From Anthostomella pinea (lineage: Eukaryota; Ascomycota; Sordariomycetes; Xylariales; Xylariaceae): a DNA stretch of 64,000 nt. The notes below the pieces were generated by a model. It saw only the letters and a program-made list of their open reading frames with translations. It was not told the DNA's origin and made no database searches. Position 1 is the first letter of the stretch. Each line of letters starts with the position of its first letter. Shown one piece after another: positions 22,222-36,300 of this stretch. The stretch lies in the NCBI GenBank assembly GCA_963556695.1, contig CAUWAG010000006.1, positions 992,001-1,056,000 of the forward strand, given 5' to 3'. A program made the position numbers and the translations under genes.

Positions 22222-25200
22222 ACAATAAAGAAAGATTAAAAACGTAGAAGATTTAACTAATTAATATAAAGTTTTAATTAACATAAAATTAAGTTAATAA
22301 AGTTAAAATATTAAACTTAATTTATCAGGCTATTAGTTATTAAAGTTTAATTATTAAAATAAAATAAAACGTTCTATATTATGATTATATTATAATCATC
22401 TAATTTACATGAGAAACATAATAATATAGTACTCTTTACATAATATTCAGTTGACAATCTTATATTTATAAAATAACGCGTATATAAAAAGTTTTCATAA
22501 AATCTTTATTAAACAAATAAAGAACAAAAAAACGCCGATTATATAACTAATTAAATCGTGCATGTTTTAAATATAAGTCATAATATTAAACTTTTTTGAT
22601 TAAAACTGTATATTGTATTTCAAAACTTAACGATTATGAATAAACGACGTTTATATATTTACTTTTTAGGTTATATTTGACTCAATATTAATACCGTTTA
22701 TGTTATAATTAGTAGTCTTATTATTATATTTAAGTTATTTATTAACGAAATCGATATAAATTACGGCTTTTTTATTAAATTATTGGTTATATTACATCCG
22801 GTTTTATTTTATTTTTTATTGTTTTGTAATCTCGTTGAAGGTTTAATTTCTAATATATAATAGTATAAAATATAATTATGTCATTTGTTATAACGTCATA
22901 CTTAATATTTACGTTGTTTATTAAGTTCAAATAAATATATTTTAAGTTAAATATTCATATCAGATTTAATCTAATAAAATAGTTACTTTAAAATAAAAAG
23001 ATGGCTTGACAAAGAACGTATTAATAAGTACTATAAGTACAATATTGAATAGAACGGGTTATATTTAATTGGTTATAAATAACTTTCTAAAGCTATATTA
23101 TATTATATACAATAAAAAGTCACGTTTTATCATAAGTTTGGTATTTTCAATACCGTTTTTTTTTTTATAACCGTTATTGTAACCAAGTTAAAATACTTAT
23201 TCGTTTAATTTAAAAGTTTCAAACTTAAAATATTAAACGATAATAGTTTTTACAAGGTTATTAAAATAAGGTTTTGAAATTCTAGGATATATGCGTTATT
23301 ATAAAAAAAACTACCCAAATACAATATTTTATTATTATAATTAACTTATTTTTATTTATAAATAAAGTATAAGTAAAGTATCGATTAATTAAAAAATATA
23401 TGCGATATTACCGTCGTAAATAACCTTTTAAAGAGTAAAGAATATTTTAATTTTTTATAATGTACGATATTAGTTTTAAAATTTAAAATTTAAATTCTAT
23501 AGTTTTTTAAGTAAATCCTTTTAGTTTAAATACCCTGAGATATATGTATAGCTTTTTAAAAAGCCTTTATTCAAATTAAAACCGTATTAATTAAAAATAA
23601 GCGGTAATATACTGAAACTGATATATAATCTAACATATCTTTTGTAGTTAACTCTTTTTATTCTTAGATATATCATAAAAACTATAAGATATTACGAATT
23701 AAATAATTTGATACAATTTTATAAAGGTTAAAATTTTGCTATTGTGCCGACCGTTATTTATTATAATATCTTAACGCGTTTTTAAAACGGTTCCGTTTTA
23801 ATTAAAACTACCCGTTCAAAGCCTTATTTGTACCTTAGCCTGTAGTTTTTTTAAAAAATAAAACAAAACTTTACAAGTTATATATTTAAAGACTAATTAT
23901 GGTTTATTCATAATAATTCAAAAACATTTAAAATATTTTCTTCTTCGTAAATTTAAAATCCAACTTAAGGTTTATTTACTTAATAATGAAAGGCTTATGG
24001 ATTGTTTTTTACACTTTTTTAGCCCTTTCTTTATAAACTGATAAATGTACTTTATTAAATAATAATACTTTCAAAACATATATTATAACGTAAAAACTGG
24101 TAATATCTATTTCTTTTATTTTAAGTTTTATTCTTTCGCGCTAAATATTTATAAAGTTTAAATATTTTAAACCGTACAAAAATTCATATTTATAATAGTA
24201 AAGTTTTTATAGAAATACTTCTCGCTTATTTTAAATTTAAGGAAAAAAACATTATATATACGTTTTATATATTATTATGAATACTTTTATTTTAATTAAT
24301 TAAGATTATAAAATATAGCTTTTCATTTTTATACTCTTTTTTACGTTCATATATAATAGCTATATTTGTTAGAAAGAACGTCAAACAATATTAACTATAA
24401 TGAATTAATATCTTTTAAAAAGAAAGAAAGGCTTAATTATCGGGTTTAAAATTTAGTTCTGTTTGTATAAGATAATTTACCGTATTATATTCTATTTAAG
24501 TTTTCTTTAAAAACAAGCTATATATATATAATATCATTAAAAAGTTATGTATTATTACCTTAATCTAAGGCGTAATACTTTGAACTGTATTTATAAAGTT
24601 ATAATTATCGTATTAAACAATAATCAGATTTATTTGTATTAAGTAAATATAGAGCAAATATAATTGTTTTTAATTAAACTGCATTATAATTTATGCCGTT
24701 ATTACGTCCCAATTAATATTTAATACGTAATGTAATAAGTATTGTGATAGCCTATTTTTACGCGCTAATTAATATTAAATAAACACTAATTAATATAATA
24801 AAATAGGTATTATTATTTTCTAAATACTTTAAAGTATATAATAAAGATTATAAAGTGAAAAAAAAAGTAAATAAAATTTACTTTCATATTTTTAAGTAAA
24901 TTTCACTGCTTTTTTATAGCTTTTAAAAAATATTTAAAAATTAACGATAATCTAAAAAAAGATTTATAGTTATATCAAAAAGCTAAATACGAATAAATAA
25001 ATCTTAAAAAAGCTATTAGCTTGGCGTTTTGTATTATTATATATATAGATTAATATACCAAAGTAGTTATTTAAATATAAAGCTTTTAAAGGTAAATAAC
25101 TTTAAATATTTATCAAATAATTTATTATACTTATGAATTTATTTATCTATATCTTAAGTTTAAGTTCAAATATCAATTAATAAAGAAGCGAAATTGAATT

Positions 25201-25485
25201 AAACGAAAAAATTAAACGAAAAAAATTAATTAAAATAGATATTACGGTTTTAATTAAAAGTATTGCGCTTTAAAATTTAAGCTTAAATCTTAAAAGATAA
25301 TATATCGGTGTATAATTTTAAACTTCATATAACTTATATTATAATATATAAGCCGTATTATAATACTCTTAAAAAATATCATTTAATAACTAATAACTAC
25401 ATATAACGGTTTTATTAATAAATACATATTAAACTATCAAACGGCTTATTATTTTAAACCCAATAAAATCGTTTGAAAAAGGTGT

Positions 25486-28400
25486 TCTGGAAGAGACTAC
25501 TTTTCGATATTTCTCGATACTTACGTACAGGCCACCTGGTGGTCTGAGCTTTTCTCAGGCAAAGATTCCCACAAACCTAACGGCCGCGAAACCGGTCAAC
25601 TCCAGTATCTTTTCACACAATACTTCTTTGTTTGTTCGCTGGTCTGTGTTGTTCAAGATCAATGTATCAATGTCGAGGACAGATGGTGTTACGTACGCAC
25701 TTTGAAACACGCTCATGACCCAATCCCGTCCAAGCTTTCATCCACGATTTGTTTCCTTTCAAATCTCAAGGCGGGAAGGAGGCCATCCCTCGGACGCCCC
25801 CGGACTTTTGAACTCCATAGTACATCCAAGACCACCAATCGCAGGCTCTACCAACTGCCCACGGGCTTATGCAGGCGGGATGGACTAACCTCCAAGTTCA
25901 AACGTGGCCTGCACCCCACAGAAGGACGAGGCCGAGGCTGACGTGCCGAGGAACTGGCTGGCCAATTGGCACCCGGGTGTCGATAGAGTGGGAGTTCGTG
26001 TGGGTGTGGGTGTGGAATCGTCCAAGTACCTGTACGAAGCCCGACGTCACTGTACCGTCGCCTCGGCTGAGTGGAACCCGGCCCATGTCGGGTTCTACAT
26101 GAAGCCTCCAACGTCGAAAGTGTGGTACGAGAAGCCGATTGCATTGGAGATGGAAGATGGAGATGTGACTCTGACACGGAGAGCCAAACAAGGTTCCGTC
26201 CGCTGTTGCTTTCATCCATGGATCATCTGCACGAGCCCACGAGCCCAAGGATAGACCCAAGAGACCAGCGGTCAAGTACCTGCCAGGGAGGCTGTGCACT
26301 GGGTTGAACCAGTTGCACCTGGCCGCCCGAGCCACCCGAGCCACCCGAGCCACCGTCCAGCGGCGGGCGACCGTACCTTCGCCTGCGATGCCGCAATAAC
26401 CCACGAGACTCGGCAAGTGCGGCTTACCTACGAGATGCCAGACATGCAACGCTGCTTTGTAAGAACAGGTATATCACACATGGAAGTGCGCGTATGGAGG
26501 GCACATGATACCTCAAAATCCCTACCGCATTCCCAGCTTGCATGCCAACCTGCCCATAGCCGTGACGAGGTAACACCCCCTGATTTCATGCGGTTCCGGG
26601 GATCCTCATCGTTTGGAGGTTGTACGGCAGCCGTTTGTACACATGGCTTGTGTGACGTGTAAGCTTGCTCCAAGGACTTCACACAACATCGTGGGCCGTG
26701 CATCCACAGAGCTGATTGAGGTCACCCTTCCCAGCTGCCAGCTTTCTCAAAAATGCCTCTGCCCTAGAAACAGATAACATACAAGGTAAAGAGCTGTCAG
26801 ATCCAATCAGCTCGCTCACGCCGCCAGAAACCATATTCGGTTGCATCGTTGTCGATAGGCCGGAGCAACCACCATCTTTCACCCAAGTCCCAAGGAAACC
26901 CCTGAAGACTACCTTACCTACGCTGCTACGATCCAAGCGGGTTTTTGGAGAAACTTTAGCGGAGCAACGCCAGTTCTGCGTGCCACGCGGTTTGGGCCCT
27001 GGCGCCTACGTTGTACTCAACGGCCTCTCGTTTGCATGCCGCAGCAAACGTCAAGGGCACAGGCTGCTGCGTTGTTTCCACGCCCGTGGCCAGATTCTTG
27101 GACCAGCTGCCCTGTCGAATATTACGTACCGTATCCCGAGACCAGCCAAATCCAGTACGCGCTTACGTGACTACATCATCGGACGGCGCCTGAAAGCCGT
27201 CGAGGGTAGATATATACCCAAGTCAAGGTGTGTGGCAGGATATTGCGGCCCCGGGCGGGACGGAAGCTTCACACAAACCCACCTGAGTTAGGGTACATCC
27301 AGAATTCCGCCCATCCAGTCTAATAATACCGTGGATCGCGGCACATCCCAGGCTACCCTGGCTGCTTGAGCCGACAATTCCGCGTTATTGAACAGGCTCA
27401 TATCAACTCACGCGATCCGTGTGCTGAGCTGACCCCATTCATCAACCGTTGCCGTGTTGCAGATTGACTGCAGTCCGAACTGGACTGATGAGGTGACCGG
27501 CAGCGAAGGACACAATCCAAGCCGCGGTGTGGTAGCCTGGACAGCGGTCTGGCCTTGGACTCTTGTCACTTCTGTACGGTAGCAGGCCTGCGCAGCCGTT
27601 GATCAGACTCTCGGGCCACCCCGTGCGGCGAGCCACCACGTTGGGATCTATCCGCTCCCTCTCCCTTGCTTGCCGCACTCCTTCCTGTCTAAGGACGCCC
27701 GCTAGTGGGAAAGGCGCTTGGAGAATTCCACCGCTTCAGCCCTTGCGACGCACGCTTTGGGAATCCTACTCAGCACTCGCAGGGGGGCGTGTTTACGGTA
27801 CCAACATCCCAAACCAACAGAACAGGCCAACCAGGCCAACCAACGGGCGAGGCGACACGAGCTTAGCCAGTCCAGCTAAGAAGCCAGCAGCAGGCCAGGC
27901 GTTGATTGATTAAAGCAGCGGTGTGTGAGCAAACAGGCCGAGCAGGCGGGCGCATCAACGCATCACGCATCACGCATCAAGCAGACCCCTTAGACCCTTG
28001 TCTCGAGGGAGGAAGGGCAGGGGGAAGAAGAAAGCTGTGAGCCAAAGCCCTGGGACCAGCATCGGCAACGTGATTAGCTGACAGACAGGGGCCCCATCAT
28101 CCCATCCGAACCTGAAAGGACTCACCCGTTGCGTTGCGTGCATCGGGTGGCTAGGCTAGCCTGCCAGCCAGGTCGCCCAGTGGGCTAGGTTGTTCTGCAG
28201 ACTGGTGACTGGGTCCCAAGCGAGTCGAGGGCTGAGGAACATTCGTCGAGCAATTGTCCATCTTTGATCTTTGACATACGTCTCTCTGCCTGCGGTTGTA
28301 CAGTACAAGCGACAAACTACACTCTCAAAGACTAGACACTTTGACTTGACTGACCTCGCAACTGGCGGCCCGGGCAAAAGTCCCCGTACCATACCTAGGT

Positions 28401-31100
28401 ACCTTGGCCGTTTAGCTGCTCACCTCGAGTAGGGGCGCACTTTTATTCGGGGGTATCTAACCCCAGAACTACAGCAGGGCCAGGATCCAGCCTTGTTTGA
28501 GAACCATTGTACTGTATCTTGACGGTAAGCAAATCTGCTCACTCCATCTCACGGTTCAGCGAGTTCCTGGGCCTGATGGAGGAATAGAAGATTGACAGAA
28601 GGAAAGACACGCGGTCCCCCACATAGGGTTGACCATCATATTTCGCCATCCATCGACCATCCACACGAAACACCACACCACAGACCGACCTCAGCTCTCA
28701 CGCCCAACTGCATGACACTACGTGACTCGGTCAAGACTTTCGCCTGCTGAAAGCGTCTTGCATGCACGCGACTGACCCGAGGCGTTTTCACCGACTCACA
28801 GGGTTCCTGGCAGCAACAGCAACAACGACAACATCCAGGCCAACAGCAACAGCAAACAACCGACGGTTCGCCGACGAGTATTTGGAAGTGCCTCTCGTGT
28901 CGGTCCCCAAGCGAGGCAACAAAACCGCTTCGCTACTGCTGTGCCCTTGAGCATTCGAAGCCAATCAGTTCAAACAGCAGCGATCCTCTCCGCTGTCCTA
29001 TAAGCCCTCGTACGTGTTTACTCACGTAGTGCATTCACAGGACAAGCACCTGGAGATACGTCCAAGGACCGCTTCAATTGAATTGAACTTTGCATGCCAT
29101 ATGCCGGTGCCACGAATTGTGTACGTCAAGGAGACGCCTAAAACCTTATTGTTAGGGGTTCAGCTTGCTAGAGGTGAGCAAGATTGTACAGTGCAGGTTG
29201 GTGTCATCAAGGTGCACAATTGGGCAGCGAGAGACTTTGCCAAAGTAGAAGTACTGCATCAAAAGCGCGAAAAAGACAAATAACTGTACATTACAAAAGT
29301 CTTCGAACTCTAGCTATTTGTTTTCCTCAGGACGGCAAGTAAAAGGTAGGACTTCACGCTGTGTGGAATGTGGAAATTGTGAGCTTATCCGTTGATTGTC
29401 CAGGTCCAACCTTATCAGGCCTCTATTTCCCCGTCTTGACTCTTATCGAAAGGGAGGGTCCAAATCATCTCGAGTCTCCCTCCAGGCTCTGCGGCTTGTC
29501 CTGACTCCTGCGGCCTATCCTGCGGCCGTATACCCCATAGTACCAGACAGACGGGTTTCGGTTTCGGCCAGTCGGCGCGGCATAGGTCTGGAGCAGAAAT
29601 ATTCCAAGCCAAGCCCAAGCCCGACCAAGCCCACGCCCAAGCCCCAGCTTGACCGGGTTGAATTCCAATCCTGATCCGCCCGCTCAAAATTCTCCCATTT
29701 GACGACGGCCACGCTCGTACGACATACGCGGTGACTACCTTCAAAAGTACCACTATCACCACGACCACCATCAAGTACCGCAGTACTCGCCGTTCCTCCC
29801 CGGCCACTACCAACACCACCGTTCATCATCACTTCCTGCCTCCTGTCCTTATTCAATTCACCATACATCCAACCAACCATCTCGCCTCCGCCAGGGATAG
29901 GCTATTTGAAAGGGTTCTCGGTCCACGGGAAGAGAGGAAACCAAGGCAGCCGATGCAGGCCACAAATCAAAGACTCAGTACGGGGATAACCCAAGAACAC
30001 CACAGCTCCCGTTGGAATTACATACTCGGTTAGCGGCTTGCTAGGCCATCCCAGCAGACTATTTGAGTCGGGAAAGCAAGAAGTTCGCCGACTCACCCAC
30101 ATAATCGACCACGAACTGGTCCGTCATCGGTCCCGTTCGTTGACTGGGGCGAATCACCATCTCAGGCCGCCCCAGGAACGCTGCCGCTAATATTTAGGCC
30201 GAGGCGAGAACGAGTCCGCCAGTCCACACACAGCCTGTCAGCACTCGACATCCAGAAGCCTGGAGGATCCTGAGAGGCGGTTATCCAGGGACTTCCCAAG
30301 TTCCCACGCTTGACCGGCTCGTGAGGAAGTGAGTCTTCGAAGTTCGGGAGGCAATCTGCGATCCACTTACACAAAAAGGCACGTCAGAGTTCCGTTCTTG
30401 TCGTCTTGCAGTCTCATGTCGTGCTACACGACGCAAAGCTGCTCAGCCTCGCCATGCATGGATGCGTTCCAGAAGCACACCCAGGTTCTCCCTGTAAATT
30501 CTTGTAGATCTTCCTGTACCTACTTCCCTTCTCGGACCCGGCTGCGTTGTGCGTTGTGCGGTGTTGCTGGCTCTCAAGTGCCAGTTGCAGTTGCGTTCGT
30601 GGGATCCAGCCAACTAACATAGTTGGCTGCTTCTGCTGTCATTCCAACACATACAATACTCACGGACGCATATTGCAATTTCTGTGTCTACTGCGAGTCC
30701 GACCAATTGGTACGCTTGTGCTACCTGGGCCGGAATCATCTTATTGCCACCGCTATCGTTCGTTTCTTGCTTACTTTTATACCAACTAGTTGTTGGTTGT
30801 CGTGTTTGCGGTTGGCAGACTGTTGTGTGCATATTGGGCAATCTTGTGGCTCCGAAAAGAGCATCCCATCTCCATCTCTTCCCACCCCTCTGCTAGGTGT
30901 TCTACCCGAACTCGTTGGGTCAGGACGATGGATGGAGGGATTGCTTCGCACTATGACCACAATCCAGTCTGTCGATATTTTTACGACTGGGATCTATTTT
31001 GCTCGGGATCCATTCCAGCCAGCCAGCTAACAGGTATTTTTTGGTCAGGTACTACTTCGTCGTCGAGTTGCGTGCAGCCCCCAAGACTTGAAGGGTGATC
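25486..31100. other. 5.6 kb gene-poor region right of the AT-rich block
   Basis: Normal composition resumes, but no frame here has both an ATG start and recognisable domains. The longest (26716-27291) begins at TTG and its product is featureless. Simple repeats present are CCGAGCCAC units at 26327-26352, GCATCAC units at 27956-27980 and an AAGCCC-rich run at 29609-29645. Decayed genes cannot be excluded. Confidence 0.4.
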
Positions 31101-32110
31101 CGAGGGCCAAGGGTGATCCCGCTCCATTTATAGAAGAGTCAGGCGCTCCTCTCCCGGGACCACTAGCACTACTAGCACAGCTAGCCCGCCTAGGTGCCTG
31201 GGACTACCTGTGCGTTCTAGGGCGTGCATTAGAGTAGGTACTCCGCCGCAGCGGCGAGCCCTCCCGTCTCTGCCCTCCAGCTCGGCCCTCTGCACCTGCA
31301 CCTGCACTTGCACCCACTGCCACCAGACACCCGGGCACCCACCCACAGGTGCCTGCCGCCTGCACATGTACCTACGGCCCCTACAACAAGCCCCCTACCA
31401 GCCCGCCCGGGTCAGCCAGCACACCCACCATCCACAGCGTTCAGCACTGAATACATCCCATCAGCGCACCCACCAGCGGCTAGCCCCGCCACTCTCCACC
31501 CAATTTCTTGCGCCGCACTCTCTTCCGTCTCGTCTCCTTTGGAACTCTTCTTTCCCGTCCCTGCACTTGCGTTTACGCCGCCCACGTCCACGCATCTTCA
31601 CGCTCGACATCACCTCACCCTGTTTTAATTTCTTAACTTTGCTTCCAAGGTCGCGACCACTGCTCTTCCCCGTCCTGGTCGATTCACCTGTCGCCTGGTC
31701 GGACTTGCGACCCTCAGCTTCAAGTCCGATCTTTGCGACGTCGGCTGCGTGGGATCAACTGCATCCAACTTCATCCCGAGATATCGCCTTGCGCCAACCA
31801 AACACCACTGTGCGCAACCGACGATATCCAGGCTCGGACCCTGCCACGACTTGTGTCTGAATTTTATTTTTTCCTTCTTCTCTTACCCCCGGATCCAGAT
31901 ATATCTGGTATTCATCTTTTCTGCCGCCTTCACACTGTCCAGCATTGTGTGTTTGTACTCTTGAAGAGCTAGACCACAGCGCGAAATACACTCTACTAGA
32001 CTTTGAACCACACGCCACTCAGACATCACCCGGAACCACCGCCTCGCGCTGCGCGCTTTTGTCGTCTTCTAATCTCAACCTGGCGCCCCTCAAGCGTCTG
32101 TCATTGTAGC
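31101..32110 (+). promoter_or_regulatory. promoter and long pyrimidine-rich leader of the Zn2Cys6 gene
   Basis: From about 31260 to the start codon at 32111 the plus strand is strongly C/T-rich, which in filamentous fungi usually marks the transcription start and 5' leader. Several ATGs lie upstream of the gene's own start. One at 31366 opens a frame of 164 codons ending at 31860, 250 nt before the main ATG. If the leader is transcribed from the far end, these could limit translation; otherwise the true transcription start lies closer to the gene or the leader is spliced. Confidence 0.5.
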
Positions 32111-33396
32111 ATGGCTGGGGACCATCACCGGAAAAGGGGACACGCAAGACACGAGCACTACGACGATTCCCAGTATCCCCCTGTTCCTGGCGAGGAGGAC
32201 GAACGCTCAAGAGCTATCCCCCATCACCCACGACCACAGATGGCATCCGCTGCGGTAACCCTACCGTCTATTCAGGACCCCCACGCTACCTATGGTCCCG
32301 GCAGTAGCAGATCTTGGGATTCTAGAACTTCTGGCTACGGCCCATCACCTACCTCTACGAATGGATATCCGCCCCCTCCAGGCAGCTCTAGTTATTCTCC
32401 TGTCGCCAGCAGCTCTGGCTATCCCACCCCAGGCTCAAATCACCAACCCTATCTACCACCTGTTCATGCACATGCTTCAAGCTCGAGAGGGGGCTATCCC
32501 GCCGACCCTCGAGCATCACAGCACTACGCAGCACCAGCACCTGGGTCCTACAATGGAGCCAGCGCTTACGACTACGCTTACCAACCGGAGCGTGGCCCAC
32601 ACGGTGGTTATGCTGACTACGCTGGACCGTCAGGCGCTGCCGTGATGCAACAATCTGCGCCGCGACAGCGAACATCAATTGCGTGCAAGTACTGTCGGCG
32701 GAGGAAGGTAAGACTTGGATAGGCAGGTTCGACATCATACGAGCAAGACTAATTCTAGTTCAGATTCGTTGTAGTGGCTTCCAGAATTCCCCTGGAGGGA
32801 AATGCACAAATTGCTTGAAGATGAATCAAGAGTGCCTTTTCCAGCCGGTTTCATCCTCGTCGTCCGCTGCCTTCGTCTCGGTGTCGGCTTTGACCAACGG
32901 CATCTCCCCTGGTATGCAAATTTATGGAGCATATGGGCAACCTTTGACGGCGGCATCGAATCATCCTCATGGCGGCGGTGGCTACGTCACGACGCCGCAG
33001 TACGATCAGCCGCTTCCATCGCCGACTGGCTCATATGCGTCTTACACCGAGGAGAGAGTTGAGACGGGCAGACGTCGCCACAGAACTTCGGATGATGATC
33101 ATGGGCTACGACTCCCACCACCAAGCTCGTTCCCCGAAGACGGTACACGACGACGATCTCCGTCGAGCAGTAGCCCGGGCCATCTGCAGCCGTATCCGCA
33201 AATACCGGCTCAACCCGTGCCGCCTTATCGGTATGACAACCGGACGCCTGAACCCAGAGGGAGTCCGTCTGGTCCTCCCGCCGGCGGATCAGGGAACTCG
33301 GTCATGAGTCTGGGAAATATAATGGACGGTCCTCCATCGGCGAGAGACATCGACCAGAATATGCTGGGCCGACTGAATCGTCGGAAGCACAAATGA
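32111..33396 (+). CDS. Zn2Cys6 (fungal binuclear cluster) transcription factor
   Basis: Two exons (32111-32707, 32764-33396) separated by a 56-nt intron give 409 residues. The DNA-binding finger is Cys192-x2-Cys195-x6-Cys202-x10-Cys213-x2-Cys216-x6-Cys223, split by the intron right after CRRRK. It is a textbook zinc cluster with a basic run (RRRK) after the second cysteine. The 190 residues before it are low-complexity, rich in Ser, Pro, Tyr, Gly and His. After it come Ser/Pro-rich and RRR-containing segments, and a C-terminus ending NRRKHK. No fungal-specific middle-homology domain is seen, so the protein is shorter than most members and likely relies on disordered regions. It should be nuclear. 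The target genes cannot be inferred and no neighbouring gene suggests a pathway. The ATG at 32111 is the first in frame after an upstream stop. Confidence 0.9.
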
Positions 33397-36300
33397 AGCG
33401 CTTTGTCTCTGTAATAATGGCCTGTGGATCAAGCAAGGGTCGGTGTATCCCTTGTAGGGGTCGGAAGGGGGTTCGAGAGCTCACACATGACTGGCTGGCC
33501 AGCTTGTTGCGAAGTTGTTGCGCCGGACGGCTCGACGATTCGAACGATTCGATTGCATGGCACGAAGAGAATGTCAACTTCGAATCGGTACACGGCCATC
33601 TGGGGCAGCACGTAGAGGACCGGACCACGGGCGTGGCTAGAGACGGTCTAGTTTGGCGACAGGCACCAGTCGACGCGTATATCCTCCGTTTGCTTTGTTT
33701 TGGCGGCGGCTTCATCAGGCTTCTACTTCGAGTTTTTTCCGAGAAGAATTCGGGTACAGGAAGGGGGAAAGACTGGCTTGCCTCACGGCACAAACCCGGA
33801 CGTTTTGTTCATTTTCTTTGCTTTACATCTACCATTGTCGCTTCACAGCCGATTCGGGCGTTGGTACCGCGTTGTCATTCGAGATACTAGGTCGACATCG
33901 CGCAAGCGAGGGGGGCGGAACTCTGTTGCTTCTTCATATCCGTTGAGAAAAGTAGTCTCGATGCTTTTTTTCGGCTTTCTAGCAGCCATTCTATGGCCCC
34001 GGTGGTAATACAGATGGGATTCCTCGTGCCTTGATGTCTCTAAAGCATTTTTTGGCTGCTATTATCGCACTTTTAACAGTAACCCGGGGATCAGCAGGTT
34101 GTGAATCATGCTCGTCGAGTGACTACCCTACATAATATTCAGACGCGAAAGCTGCACGTGTCGGCGGGCAGGTCCCTAAAACCATTGCAGCTAGCTAGCT
34201 GTACAGGGGCCTTCTGCTGAGATGTATCACCGTTACACGCGTCGGTGACAGACGCGCAAGATAGTCAAGTGGATCTTGCGAGTGGACACATATATGTTTT
34301 GATAAGCAAGAGATGACACCGGATGGTGGATTTGCCTTGTAGTAGTCCGCGTGCGTGTGTTTGGGATTCCTATAATAATTTGACGCTGGCAGCGGTATCC
34401 CGGCTCGGTATCACCGGTTGCGGACTCTGCACTTCTGCTTGACAGATGGTATCGGTACAATGCTACGCGCATGCGGCAGTGCTGTCGCGTCGCGACCTCG
34501 TTTGTTGGAAAGGGCGAGGGGTGACTCGCGAGGGGCTAGAGGGACACAGCGGTACGGTCTCCTTGCTGTGGGTGATAATCGTTGCGTTGCAACGTTAATG
34601 TCTGCTGTGCTCAACGTCTACATCGCCTCTATCTGGCGCCTTCGGGACGCAGGTACGCCGGGCTACCATTCGTAGCTTGTAAATCAAATTTATTACAACT
34701 AGGTGTGTACTTGATACCTATTTCCTATCGAAGTCCAGAGCGAAATTAAAGTCTATCTCTCTCAGATGGATGTCTGGCCGGCCCCTGAACCTGAAATTGT
34801 CATGTCGTTGTGTGAGTACCTAAACTTGCACGTATTATTAGCTTCAGGGGTCTATCTTCTCTTTTATCCGGTATCAGATTGCGCCGCCGTTGTCTCGCGC
34901 CTGATGAGAATACTTGGTTGGTTGGTTAGTCAGTCAGTCAGAGTCAGTTAGTTGGTCACGACTCATATTGATGATGAGGTGTAATAATAAAACTGTTGCT
35001 TCCTATGGTAAGGTAGGCTGTAATAAAACAGGCTGCGGGCTTCTAGACTCTAGTCGCCAGCTAGTTGACTGTGATTCGATCTTGCGAGAGGCCATTTTAG
35101 ATGATGCAGGCGTCGACTAGTAGATGGGCGGATGGATAGTTGACGGATAGGCGACGGATAGGCAGACGCATGGGAGCGTTCGTCGCGGGCTGTGGCGCCG
35201 TCCGTTGTGCCTAGGTTAGAGGAAGATACTTGTTACTTAGGTACTTAGATAAGAAGCTACCTTTTCTAGGTCGTAAGTGGCGAATGGTAAATTGGAGGTA
35301 AAATAAGGGCGACCTTGGATTGTAACGTTATCTATCCCCAGGTCAAGTCAAGCCAGGGACGACGCGTCAAGCTATCCATCGGTTCCGAGTCTCATACATG
35401 ATACAGGAATGGACGGCACGTCACGTCACGCGCTCCGGCTTGGTTGGACTCGAGGAACGGCCCCTATCCCGACGGCATGTCCCCCAGACAGGTTTCTTGT
35501 CCTACGTCCGTGACTTTGATTACTAAACACTACTATAGACACTACTAAGGTGCTTAAACCAGGGGATAACGCCACGCCACGCACCGTACCGTACCGAGAC
35601 CGAAACCTACCTGTGCCCCAGTTTCAGTCCGGTCCAGTTCCCTTGCGCGAGTCGCCGCTGGGACGGACTGAGTCAGGGTCGATCAGGCGGACCGAGGGCT
35701 AGCACCATGAGTTAGTTCGGTGACAGTTTGGGTGGGTGTGTAAGTTGCGTGTAACGGTTGCAGGTACGTCAGGTGAAGGTGGTTAGCTTTGTTTCCTGCA
35801 CTGTCATGGCCGCCCATCGTGCTGCGTTCTCTCTTTTGCTGCGCGGTGGTTCAGGTTGTCTACTGTTGACATTGCATCGATGTCAGGGGCGAGAGTCGGA
35901 ATCAGGTGTCTTTGCGACGATGTCACGACAATAACTCGAGATGAGTACAGGTTGGTGACCGGAAACCCCTTTCTTGACATGGACCTCGAGATACTCACAG
36001 TTAGCCACGAACGAGTCAAGAGTTTCGATCTATGCCGTCCAGCTGACATCCATTGTAGTTCTCTGTCGGCGAACTCGAAACCCGACGCTTCTATCACCGA
36101 ATTGCACCTCCCAGATTTCCCTGAACGACTAGGAACGGCCGCCGTACAATGATGATACAACTGACTGAATTGTGGCGAGTCGTACTGTATAAATACGTGA
36201 TCCACGAGCAGCGAGCCTGATGGCACAACCCCTAAAGCTTCTCGATCAAATTAAAAGCTTCCCGCGAGTACGAAAATTTGTGGGCGAGATACAGCTATGG

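Noticed and set aside
26716..27291. 191-residue plus-strand ORF
   Set aside because: Starts at TTG, has no recognisable domain and no supporting splice structure.
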